Of a stretch of 35,920 nt of DNA, positions 1 through 7,476 are shown piece after piece. The notes below the pieces were generated by a model that saw nothing but the letters and a program-made list of their open reading frames with translations, was not told the origin of the DNA and made no database searches. This DNA is from Clostridia bacterium. Lineage in GTDB: Bacteria; Bacillota; Clostridia; UBA1212; UBA1255. The stretch covers positions 1 to 35,920 of the forward strand of contig JAFWQX010000082.1 in the NCBI GenBank assembly GCA_017508875.1, in the 5' to 3' direction. A program made the translations under genes and the position numbers. Within the stretch, counting starts at the first letter, position 1, and each line of letters opens with the position of its first letter.

Positions 1-440
1 AGAAATGCGGCCGTGCGACCTTCCTCGCCAATACGGCCGCAAATGAAAAAAGACAGAGTTGCGGCCGTGCAAATTGCTCATCGATACGGCTGCAAAAGGG
101 GAAAAGGAGAAATGCGGCCGTGCGACCCACCTTACCAATACGGCCGCAATTGGAAAAAAATAGAGCTGCGGCCGTGCATTTCGCTCATCGATACGGACGC
201 AAAAGGGAAAAAGGAGGAATGCGGCCGTACTACCTTCCTCGCCGATACGGCCGCAAATGAAAAAAGACAGAGCTGCGGCCGTGCGCTTCGCTCATTTATT
301 CGGCCGCAAAAGGGAAAAAGGAGGAATGCGGCCGTACTACCTTCCTCACCGATACGGCCGCAATTGAAAAAAGACAGAGCTGCGGCCGTAATCGATACGG
401 CCGCAAATAGGGAAAAAGCGGAATGCGGCCGTATAAACTA
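1..440. repeat. Array of palindromic units with a 107-bp higher-order period
   Basis: The left arm GCGGCCGT occurs at 7, 61, 114, 168, 221, 275, 328, 382 and 425. Steps alternate 54 and 53, so two unit types (A at 7/114/221/328, B at 61/168/275/382) make an exact 107-bp composite period. The last step is short (43). Each unit pairs GCGGCCGT with a downstream ACGGCCGC (a few arms mutated, such as ACGGCTGC and ACGGACGC), giving hairpin stems of 8-9 bp. Units are separated by purine-rich linkers of two kinds, AAATGAAAAAAGACAGAG-like and AAAAGGGAAAAAGGAGG-like. The window starts inside the array, so its left limit is unknown. An open reading frame runs through it, but 107 is not a multiple of 3 and the frame has no protein-like character. 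Confidence 0.93.
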
Positions 441-485
441 GCAATTCACACGGCAGCATCCGGCATTCGCTCTGCCTTGCCCCCA

Positions 486-582
486 AACTCTGAACTCTGA
501 ACCCTTAACTCTAGACTCTGAACCCTTAACTCTGAACTCTGAACCCTTAACCCTTAACTCTGAACTCTTAACTCTTAACCCG
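486..582. repeat. Degenerate 7-bp tandem repeat (AACYCTK), telomere-like
   Basis: From 486 thirteen heptamers run in strict phase: AACTCTG, AACCCTT, AACTCTT, AACTCTA and one GACTCTG, followed by a partial AACCCG. The reverse-complement form (CAGAGTT/AAGGGTT/AAGAGTT) is present at 34361-34500 and 35668-35730. Just after the array comes GTGCCATCA, a word that also follows the heptamers in the 34.4-kb copies when these are read in the same orientation. This points to a composite dispersed element. Confidence 0.9.
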
Positions 583-588
583 ATATCG

Positions 589-609
589 TGCCATCATTTG
601 GCCGTATGG
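589..609. repeat. Small inverted repeat next to the heptamer array
   Basis: GTGCCAT at about 589 pairs with ATGGTAC at about 603 (one G-T pair), forming a short hairpin directly downstream of the heptamer repeat. Related GATGGCAC/GTGCCATC pairs lie beside the heptamers near 34.5 kb. Confidence 0.45.
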
Positions 610-615
610 TACAAC

Positions 616-644
616 TTCCATTTTCCGGCAAATTGTGATATGCT
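616..644 (+). promoter_or_regulatory. Weak candidate promoter for hemZ
   Basis: TTCCAT (616-621) and TATGCT (639-644) are separated by 17 bp. Both hexamers deviate from consensus, so this is only the best-spaced candidate upstream of the gene. Confidence 0.3.
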
Positions 645-690
645 AATGAATGCGTTAGTCTAAACAAAACGCAGCTGCGCTTTCCAGGAA

Positions 691-723
691 ATGACCCATA
701 CGCTTATAAGTGAGTTGATATAA
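691..723 (+). other. Possible 10-codon upstream ORF overlapping the hemZ start
   Basis: ATG at 691 opens a frame of ten codons (MTHTLISELI) whose TAA shares its last base with the hemZ ATG (TAATG). The only purine-rich stretch, AGGAA, abuts the ATG directly, which is poor spacing. It may be a coupling peptide or chance. Confidence 0.25.
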
Positions 724-2129
724 TGAAACTGTTTTTCGGGCATCCCGGCGATCAGCCGGATTATCACGCATATGAGGCGCTCCAGATATTCGGGCTGGGG
801 GGCAATATGCCTGCTTTCGTGCCGGGCGAGCAGTCAATGTGGCTGCGGGCCGTTGACGACGGCTGCGGCGGGGATATCGTTACTATTGACATCCCTGATT
901 TCGACGACAGCAAGGAGCTCGAACGCTTCATTTATCTTAAAATGTCCGGGCTTACCGGTTACAGCTCGCCGTGGGGCTGCCTCACCGGAGTGCGGCCAAC
1001 GAAGATCGTAAACCAGCTGTTTGCCGCCGGAATGGATCCGGGCGAGGCGAGGAACGAATTGACCGCCTTCTATTGCGCAGCAGAAGAAAAAGCGTCGCTC
1101 GCGGTTGACACGGCAATAAATCAGCGGCCGTTTCTTGACGAGCAGCGTGCAGACCCGTCGCGCATCGGAATATACGTCGGAATACCTTTTTGTCCCACGC
1201 GCTGCCTATACTGTTCGTTCACGTCGAATTCGATAGAAAAATACAAAAAAAGCGTTGACCCGTACCTCGAATTGCTGAAGGCCGAGATGGAGGATACGGC
1301 GGCGCTCGTGCGGAAGCAGGGGCTGAAGATCGAGTCCGTATATATAGGCGGTGGCACGCCGACGTCGCTGAGTGAAGAGCAGTTTGCGCGGTTCATAAGC
1401 GACGTGGTCAATAATTTCGTCGCGCCTTCTCCGTATCTATGTGAGTTTTCGGTCGAAGCCGGGCGCCCGGACAGCATTACTGCCGGGAAGCTCGCGTCAA
1501 TGCGCTCCGCCGGCGTCAACCGCATAAGTGTGAATCCTCAGACGATGAACGACGAAACGCTCAGGCTGATCGGCCGCCGCCACACAGCGGAGGATACATT
1601 GCGTGCGTACGGGCTTGCGCGCAGCTCCGGATTCGACAATATCAATATGGATATTATATGCGGCCTTCCTGGCGAGGATGAGGAGGCTTTCTCGCACACG
1701 CTCGACGAGATCGAGCGCCTCGGACCCGAATCTGTCACCGTCCATACTCTCAGCGTCAAGCGCGCCGCAGATCTTAAACGTGACGAGAAGCGGTCAATGC
1801 TTTCTTCCGCCGTGACCGGGGCAATGGTGAGTATGGCAGCTTCGCGTCTTCAGGCCATCGGGCTTCGGCCGTATTATATGTACCGCCAGAAAAACATGGT
1901 GGGCAATCACGAGAACGTTGCCTATTGCCGCTCCGGTTTTGAGAGTCCTTATAATATACATATTATGGAAGAAGATCAGACCATCCTGGCATGCGGCGCC
2001 GGCAGCGTGTCGAAGCGGGTGACTCCCGGCGTGATCCGCCGTGCCTTTAACGTGAAGAGCGTGGAGGAGTATCTGGCCCGCAGCGGCGAGATGGCCGAAA
2101 GAAAGCGGGAACTGTTTATATTGAAGTAG
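723..2129 (+). CDS. hemZ: HemZ-type radical SAM protein (coproporphyrinogen III dehydrogenase-like)
   Basis: A radical SAM enzyme of the HemN/HemZ/HemW superfamily. HemZ proteins are annotated as oxygen-independent coproporphyrinogen III dehydrogenases, but that activity is not firmly established for the HemZ branch. The 4Fe-4S cluster motif CPTRCLYC (CX3CX2C, Cys157, Cys161, Cys164) lies in the context YVGIPFCPTRCLYC. The substrate-side motif YIGGGTPT follows around residue 200, and NMDIICGLPGE lies near 309-319. The GVRPTK signature before the radical SAM core (about residue 90) is typical of HemZ rather than HemN or HemW. At 468 residues it is slightly shorter than the Bacillus protein. 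ATG 723 is the first in-frame start after an upstream stop; no strong Shine-Dalgarno precedes it. A 10-codon ORF (ATG 691, stop TAA 721-723) overlaps the start as TAATG, so coupling is possible. No other haem gene is in the window. Confidence 0.85.
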   Translation: MKLFFGHPGDQPDYHAYEALQIFGLGGNMPAFVPGEQSMWLRAVDDGCGGDIVTIDIPDFDDSKELERFIYLKMSGLTGYSSPWGCLTGVRPTKIVNQLFAAGMDPGEARNELTAFYCAAEEKASLAVDTAINQRPFLDEQRADPSRIGIYVGIPFCPTRCLYCSFTSNSIEKYKKSVDPYLELLKAEMEDTAALVRKQGLKIESVYIGGGTPTSLSEEQFARFISDVVNNFVAPSPYLCEFSVEAGRPDSITAGKLASMRSAGVNRISVNPQTMNDETLRLIGRRHTAEDTLRAYGLARSSGFDNINMDIICGLPGEDEEAFSHTLDEIERLGPESVTVHTLSVKRAADLKRDEKRSMLSSAVTGAMVSMAASRLQAIGLRPYYMYRQKNMVGNHENVAYCRSGFESPYNIHIMEEDQTILACGAGSVSKRVTPGVIRRAFNVKSVEEYLARSGEMAERKRELFILK

Positions 2130-2312
2130 TTTTTAGATTCTGCTCCAGATTTCGTAGAAAATTGGAGACGGATCCTGAGGCAGAGCATAATTGCCTTCGG
2201 GCGCTGTCTCTGAGTATCCTTGATCTGTTAAATGGTTTTCAAAGTAGGCTTTTTTGCGGCTCTACTCCATAAATCGTAAATTATATAGACACATATCTCA
2301 TTTTTGAATCGC

Positions 2313-2564
2313 AGACAGAGCCTGAGACATACCAAAAGCTTGATATTCAGAATTTGGTATGTCTTTTCGGGCGGAGCTCGCTCATTTTCAGGCCAGAGAC
2401 AGAGCCCAAGACATACCAAAAGCATGATATTCAGAATTTGGTATGTCTTTTCGGGCGGAGCTCGTTCATTTTCAGTCCGGAGACAGAGCCCGGGACATAC
2501 CAAAAGCTTGATATTCAGAATTTGGTATGTCTTTTCGGGCGGAGCTCGCTCAATTTCAGGCCGG
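2313..2564. repeat. Three 84-bp direct repeats, each with an 11-bp hairpin
   Basis: Copies start at 2313, 2397 and 2481, each beginning AGACAGAGCC; a partial fourth starts at 2565. Each contains GACATACCAAA and TTTGGTATGTC (pairs 2326-2336/2353-2363, 2410-2420/2437-2447, 2494-2504/2521-2531) with a 16-nt loop, followed by TTTT and a GGAGCTCG box. Copies differ by a few scattered substitutions. Because 84 is a multiple of 3, frames stay open on both strands, but they read as the same 28-residue string repeated and are not convincing genes. The rest of the gap 2130-2700 has no recognisable gene; it becomes AT-rich after about 2580. Confidence 0.92.
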
Positions 2565-2703
2565 AAACGGAGCTTCAAACATAGCAAGACCAGTTTTGCA
2601 AAATTTGCAAAATTTCGTACTTCCTATATTTATATCGCAGCATTAAAGTAAATAAAAGGGCAAAAAGGTATTACGATTTACGATTTTAGGAGTAGATTAT
2701 GAC

Positions 2704-2732
2704 TTGACTACTTTTGGAATCTATTATATAAT
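2704..2732 (+). promoter_or_regulatory. Consensus sigma-A promoter for the secreted peptidase-like gene
   Basis: TTGACT (2704-2709) and TATAAT (2727-2732) are separated by exactly 17 bp. Transcription would start near 2739, leaving a leader of about 70 nt before the ATG at 2808. Confidence 0.8.
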
Positions 2733-2807
2733 TAGCCTATCAAAGTTAATTCGATTTTGTCGTTATTAATGAGATAGCAACTTAATATGATTAAGAGGAA
2801 AAGTACG

Positions 2808-5540
2808 ATGAGAAATAGAAGATTATCTGTAATATTGATTATGCTATTGTTGAGCGTTTTTTTGTTATTGTTTTCGACAACATCCAAAGCATCTTTAACT
2901 ATTAATAGTGTTCGGAGAATTGATTGTTCGCAAACAGATAATAAGTTTTTAAGCAAAACTTCCAGCCATTCAGATGAGATGTTATCATTTGATCAAGAAG
3001 TAGAGTCTTGTCGAATTTTAGATTATGTTGATCAAGACGATTTTAATTCTAACAATTATTTGTTTCGTGTAAAAGACCACGAAACCTTGAATACTTATGT
3101 TTTTCAAAAATCTGACGGGCAACGTACCGTGTATTTTTTTGACGAAAACATTAAATTTATTGGGGCAGATGGTATTGTTCACGAAAAAAACATATCACTA
3201 CAAAAAATCGCCGGAGGATTTACTACAATCGAAAATGATGTTGACGTTTTTCTTCCTGATTTTATTGAAAATGGACTGAGGTTAGAGTACAATAATAATT
3301 GTGTCTGTGTGATTCCGAATGGAATTAAAACTGATAAATGCGAAAATGACGAATCCGCTGTATTCTATAACGAAGTTTTTGGTGAAAATACAGTTTTAAA
3401 ATATACCCCAACATTGTCAGGTTTGAAAGAAGATATTATTCTATATAGTAGCGCTGTCCCGGTTGATTATTCATTTACCATCTTTACAAACGGGATGCAT
3501 ATCTATTCTGACAAAGAAGGAAGCTATATAGCAAATGAAAACAATGCAACGGAATCGTTCAGACTTGGAAACGTAGTTTTATATGATTCAGCCGGGCATC
3601 AATCAATAGGTCAGATGGAGATTGAGACTGTTTCCGAAGGGAAAGAATACCTTGTGACTATAACGATAGATAGATTTTTTATAGAAAACGAGAATACAGT
3701 ATTTCCTGTTACGATTGATCCGACATTTACTGTATCAGATAATACTCACGGAGCAAACGCGATTCAGGATGCACCGATATTTCAAAATCTTCCTGACATG
3801 AATTTTGGATCTTTTCTCTTTAATAGAGTCGGGAAAAGCGATAATACATATGGCGTTGGGAGAACGGTCGTAAAGCTCAGCAGTTTTACATCGTCCAATG
3901 AATATATAGCGGTTAATGCTTCACAAATATCAAGTGTCATATTTTATGCCCGCGAGGCATCTGGCGGATCAACTCAGTCGATAAACTTGCATCCAATTAC
4001 CGGAGTTTCATCATGGACGGAGAGTAATGTAACGTGGAATACAATAGGCAACAATTTCAATTCTTCAGTGAATTTTGGCGCGTCCATGACAAACGGACAG
4101 TGGACGTCTTTTGATATAACAAATCTTGTTAAAGGATGGAAGAACGGGACTCATAGTGCAGATTGCGGCTTTATAATGAAGAATTCCAATGAATCTAACG
4201 ACAAATGTTTTGATTCGTGCGAGTGTTCGACTACTAGCAACAGGCCATATGTAAAAATGACATATGAGCCGACAATACATATTAATTCTCCTCAAACATA
4301 TACGGTCGTTGGCGGATATATTATGTTAAACGCTACAACAAATCCAGCGCTTTTACCTGTAATCTGGTCGAGTAGCAACACCTCGATTGCTACTGTAAAT
4401 GGAGGTCTTGTGACTGGTATTTCCGAGGGTTCAGTTACAATAACAGCAACATACACTAATCTTATTTCGGGAGGTTCTTATTCAGACTCTGTAACAGTGA
4501 ACGTATGGGATTCCGTTGGTATAAAAGATGATACATCTTATTACATAATGAATTATAGCAGCCGCAGATATTTAACGCTGGAATCCTATTTGGATTCGGA
4601 TAATGTTAATGTTTGCACAAGAACCAGAAGCGCGTCATCTTTGTGCCAGTGGAAAACCGAAAAGCAATTGATAAACGGAAAATATCAGCTGATCAATGGG
4701 TTTTCTTCAGCCAGAGTTTTAAATGTGACTAACAGCAATATCGATATTTATACAGATAATAATTCGAGCACACAGCAATTCTGTATTTATCGCATTAATA
4801 CAGGCAATTACAAAGGGCTGTATTATATACGGTACGGAAGTTACTATGTTGCGCAAGATTCAGATTATAATGTGTATATAACAATGACTGCTTCCAGCAA
4901 AGCTGTTTGGTCGTTTATGGCATCAAACACAAGAGATGCAGACTATTACTCGATTTCACATCCCACCACAAACGGCAGAGTGAGTGAATATCAAACTACA
5001 ATGACATCACTTGGTTATGACAGTTATAATTGGCACTGCATAACTGCAGAATCTGCGTATGGCTCAATAAAAAGTTCAAATGACATCTTCACTTTTATAG
5101 GTCATGGTTTAGAAAATTTAATCGGTCAAGGTATGGCAACATTATGTTTCCAAACAAGTTTAGGAACATATAATGGATATATAACAGCCAATAGTGATAT
5201 TGTCAACAGTTCTGATGATTATGCAATAGATTCGTTAATGAAGAATGATTTAGCACTTGAACGTTGTGTGCTATATCTTGGATGTAAAACAGGGCAGACG
5301 TATACAATTGGATCAAATGCCTATAATCTTGTTCAATCAACATATGATAAAGGTGCACATTTTGTTTTGGGAACACTAGAAACAATTACTGTTAGTGAGG
5401 CGTATAGTTTTCTGGATTCGTTTTTGTCTAATTGTACTACCGGTAACATTTATGATTCGATAGGTTCAATTAGGGGCGATGATCCTTTGTTTGATGCATA
5501 TTACATTGGTGATTCAAGACAGTATATAAAAGTTTATTAA
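2808..5540 (+). CDS. Secreted multidomain protein with C-terminal caspase-fold (clan CD) peptidase-like domain
   Basis: Start chosen at ATG 2808 because GAGGAA (2795-2800) sits at good distance; ATG 2787 is in frame but lacks a site. The product of 910 residues opens with a signal peptide (MRNRR, then a long Leu/Ile/Val core ending STTSKA). Residues 30-300 form a beta-rich region of the kind that precedes DNRLRE domains. About 303-487 resembles DNRLRE (SSWTESNVTWNT; SFDITNLVKGW). About 490-567 is a bacterial Ig-like group 2 domain (WSSSNTSIATVNGG, GSVTITATY). About 578-706 is a ricin-like beta-trefoil (YYIMNYSSRRYLTLE). The C-terminus carries FIGHG (His766) and YLGCKTG (Cys826), then GAHFVLGT and a conserved tail, the His-Cys dyad arrangement of gingipain/caspase/CHAT-type peptidases. 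It is AT-rich unlike the neighbouring core genes, suggesting acquisition by transfer. The lipoprotein gene follows after 19 nt, probably in one operon. Peptidase activity is inferred from the dyad only. Confidence 0.72.
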   Translation: MRNRRLSVILIMLLLSVFLLLFSTTSKASLTINSVRRIDCSQTDNKFLSKTSSHSDEMLSFDQEVESCRILDYVDQDDFNSNNYLFRVKDHETLNTYVFQKSDGQRTVYFFDENIKFIGADGIVHEKNISLQKIAGGFTTIENDVDVFLPDFIENGLRLEYNNNCVCVIPNGIKTDKCENDESAVFYNEVFGENTVLKYTPTLSGLKEDIILYSSAVPVDYSFTIFTNGMHIYSDKEGSYIANENNATESFRLGNVVLYDSAGHQSIGQMEIETVSEGKEYLVTITIDRFFIENENTVFPVTIDPTFTVSDNTHGANAIQDAPIFQNLPDMNFGSFLFNRVGKSDNTYGVGRTVVKLSSFTSSNEYIAVNASQISSVIFYAREASGGSTQSINLHPITGVSSWTESNVTWNTIGNNFNSSVNFGASMTNGQWTSFDITNLVKGWKNGTHSADCGFIMKNSNESNDKCFDSCECSTTSNRPYVKMTYEPTIHINSPQTYTVVGGYIMLNATTNPALLPVIWSSSNTSIATVNGGLVTGISEGSVTITATYTNLISGGSYSDSVTVNVWDSVGIKDDTSYYIMNYSSRRYLTLESYLDSDNVNVCTRTRSASSLCQWKTEKQLINGKYQLINGFSSARVLNVTNSNIDIYTDNNSSTQQFCIYRINTGNYKGLYYIRYGSYYVAQDSDYNVYITMTASSKAVWSFMASNTRDADYYSISHPTTNGRVSEYQTTMTSLGYDSYNWHCITAESAYGSIKSSNDIFTFIGHGLENLIGQGMATLCFQTSLGTYNGYITANSDIVNSSDDYAIDSLMKNDLALERCVLYLGCKTGQTYTIGSNAYNLVQSTYDKGAHFVLGTLETITVSEAYSFLDSFLSNCTTGNIYDSIGSIRGDDPLFDAYYIGDSRQYIKVY

Positions 5541-5559
5541 GCGAAAGGAGATCGTTAAT

Positions 5560-6558
5560 ATGAAAAAGTTTCTGTGCTGCTTTATGATTATTGTAATATG
5601 CTGTATCGGAGTTTCGGCGTGTAACAGAAATTCTTCAATTGAAATTACCTATAGCACCGAGCTTCCTGATTCCGTTGAAGAATTCGGCGATAGCGTAAAG
5701 CCAGATAATGACAGCGCTGTTGTCCGTTTTCCTTTGTTAGGTGAAAATGAGACGAATGATTATAGCGAATACTACGCTTCCGGGTTACAGTATCCCGGAA
5801 CTGTTGCCCTTACAGACGAAGCAAAAAAAGACAGCAAACAAACGATTCAAATTAACGGGAAGTTATATTCGCCTGATTATTTGAAAACGATGGGTTATTC
5901 GACTGAAGCTTCAGATTATCTTAAATCAAAAGAATATGATATTTATTGGGCAGAAGACGATGTAGAAATTCAAGTGTTTAAGAAAACAGGAGTCATTAAA
6001 AAAATATATTTTTATGAAAAAGGATTGCTTGAGGCTCCTCAGTTGCTAAACGACGATTATTCTGAATCAAATTTAAGAGCTGTTGCGGGAAAACTTCTTG
6101 TGGATTTATATGGCTCATCTATTCAGAATTATCTGGATTCATATTATTGTTTTGAATATGCACGCTTTTTTTCGTATCAGAACGAAGAGCAGAACAGATA
6201 CGTTGTAAGCTACCGTGCGTACATAAATGAAACTCCAACTGACGACGTTTTATATGTTCAGTTTACACCAGAGGGTAAATTGCTGTGCGTATCGGCAAAG
6301 AATTATATTCAATATATTAATGTTGATAAAGAGAATCTATTGCCGGTTGAACATTTGGAATTACAAATTAACAATTATTTAGAAAAACTTGACTATTCCC
6401 AAATATCGCCACGGCAAAAAGAGCCCTCTTGCTATTATTCAATGAATATATATGGCGATTTATACTATTTGTCCGAATGGGAAGCGTTTAAACCATACTC
6501 TGATGATACGGGTGTGACGAACGTTGAAGTTTTAGCCGTTAACGCCCGCGGGAAATGA
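5560..6558 (+). CDS. Lipoprotein of unknown function
   Basis: A 332-residue protein with a lipoprotein signal: basic start MKK, hydrophobic core, and lipobox VSAC at Cys21, so it should be anchored outside the membrane. AAAGGAGAT lies just upstream of the ATG, and the gene begins 19 nt after the peptidase-like gene, sharing its AT-rich composition. I recognise no family. The mature part is acidic, with many Tyr and Asp residues and predicted alternating strands (repeated patterns such as KKIYFYEKG and RYVVSYRAY), reminiscent of substrate-binding or inhibitor-like beta folds. The pairing suggests a partner, inhibitor or substrate of the caspase-like protein, but that is only inferred from position. 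Confidence 0.7.
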   Translation: MKKFLCCFMIIVICCIGVSACNRNSSIEITYSTELPDSVEEFGDSVKPDNDSAVVRFPLLGENETNDYSEYYASGLQYPGTVALTDEAKKDSKQTIQINGKLYSPDYLKTMGYSTEASDYLKSKEYDIYWAEDDVEIQVFKKTGVIKKIYFYEKGLLEAPQLLNDDYSESNLRAVAGKLLVDLYGSSIQNYLDSYYCFEYARFFSYQNEEQNRYVVSYRAYINETPTDDVLYVQFTPEGKLLCVSAKNYIQYINVDKENLLPVEHLELQINNYLEKLDYSQISPRQKEPSCYYSMNIYGDLYYLSEWEAFKPYSDDTGVTNVEVLAVNARGK

Positions 6559-6697
6559 ATTATAAATATCATATCACATAAGAGCATTTTTTTATTGTTC
6601 ATAACATACCTGAGCCCAAATACCGACCGATTTGGCAATATACCAAAAGCGGGTCATAGATTTTGAAAAAAATTTTGATAAAATTATAAAAAAGTGC

Positions 6698-6727
6698 TTG
6701 CAATCCACATCGGGCGTAGTGTATAAT
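6698..6727 (+). promoter_or_regulatory. Main promoter of the S10-spc-alpha operon, with upstream A/T tracts
   Basis: TTGCAA (6698-6703) and a perfect TATAAT (6722-6727) are 18 bp apart. The 40 bp upstream (6660-6695) consist of phased A and T runs, fitting an UP element of the kind found at highly expressed ribosomal promoters. Transcription would begin near 6734, about 310 nt before rpsJ. The gap from the lipoprotein stop to here has an AT-rich stretch and a T-run near 6590 but no clear hairpin terminator. Confidence 0.7.
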
Positions 6728-6733
6728 TCGCCC

Positions 6734-7041
6734 GTTGCGGCTTGACAGACTGTGAAGTCGGAGATTGCTGCCCCTGCGGCAGGTAACTTCGATGGAGAAT
6801 GTCCGGTTCGTGAAACCGGGCGGCAAGTCCTTGCACTACAGCTCACGACACTCATGTGTCCGGTCTTCCGTGTTAGCCCAATTTGAAATCCGTAACTGTT
6901 CGGATATTTCGATTGGTTTTTTTAACGGGAAAGCGAGGAAACGCACGAAGCAGTGGTTGATCTGATGTGCCGGCTGTTATACGTAACAAAAATACCAGGC
7001 TCCGCAGTATGCCGGGCGGGGCACGAAAGAGAGGATTATGT
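6734..7041 (+). promoter_or_regulatory. Structured 5' leader of the S10 operon (possible ribosomal-protein-responsive leader)
   Basis: A leader of about 300 nt without a gene separates the promoter from rpsJ. Visible pairings are GAAGT (6754-6758) with ACTTC (6786-6790), enclosing CTGCC (6768-6772) with GGCAG (6778-6782), then CCGGTT (6803-6808) with AACCGG (6814-6819). A T-run follows at 6918-6924. L4-binding leaders are known upstream of rpsJ in Firmicutes, and this could be one. The match is by position and structure only; I cannot confirm the family. Confidence 0.5.
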
Positions 7042-7359
7042 ATGGCAAACAAGCAGAAAATCAGAATCAAATTGAAGGCGTACGACTACCAGCTTCTGGA
7101 CCAGGCGGCTCAGAAGATCGTTGACACCGCCAGAAGAACCGACGCTATCGTTTCCGGACCGATTCCGCTGCCTACCGAGAAAGAGATCGTCACCATCCTG
7201 CGCGCTCCTCATAAATATAAGGACGCCAGAGAGCAGTTCGAGATGAGAACACATAAGAGACTTATTGACGTCCTTATGCCCTCGCCCAAAACTGTTGACG
7301 CGCTGATGAGACTCGACCTGCCCGCAGGCGTTGACATCGAGATCAAAGTGAAGCAGTAA
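7042..7359 (+). CDS. rpsJ: 30S ribosomal protein S10 (uS10)
   Basis: A 105-residue protein beginning [16 protein letters not shown], with the GPIPLPT loop and the HKRLIDV segment diagnostic of S10. It binds in the 30S head, and in bacteria also pairs with NusB in antitermination. An upstream in-frame ATG at 6967 would add 25 residues unrelated to S10, so ATG 7042 after AGAGAGG is chosen. An out-of-frame ATG at 7038 overlaps the start region. First gene of the superoperon. The 117-nt gap to rplC is longer than any other gap in this block and GC-rich with self-complementary stretches. Confidence 0.98.
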   Translation: MANKQKIRIKLKAYDYQLLDQAAQKIVDTARRTDAIVSGPIPLPTEKEIVTILRAPHKYKDAREQFEMRTHKRLIDVLMPSPKTVDALMRLDLPAGVDIEIKVKQ

Positions 7360-7476
7360 AAGCAGTTAAACATTCTTCAAAAGGCCGCGGATCTTATAGT
7401 TCGGATCTGCTGCCGGTCAAGTTCCGGAGTCCGCGCGGAAGGTGCGGCGGAACCAATAACCAGGGAGGTAAATTAA

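Noticed and set aside
1..440. CRISPR array
   Set aside because: Repeats and intervals alternate regularly, but the intervals themselves recur (two linker types), so there are no unique spacers, and no cas genes are present.
13..441. 142-codon open frame through the palindromic repeats
   Set aside because: The 107-bp period is not a multiple of 3, so the frame is open only because the repeat is poor in stops; there is no ribosome binding site or protein-like pattern.
2228..2651. Open frames on both strands over the 84-bp repeats
   Set aside because: They are the same 28-residue string repeated because 84 is divisible by 3; no start signal, and both strands are equally open.
6967..7041. N-terminal extension of S10
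   Set aside because: The 25 extra residues do not resemble S10, and the ribosome binding site lies before ATG 7042.
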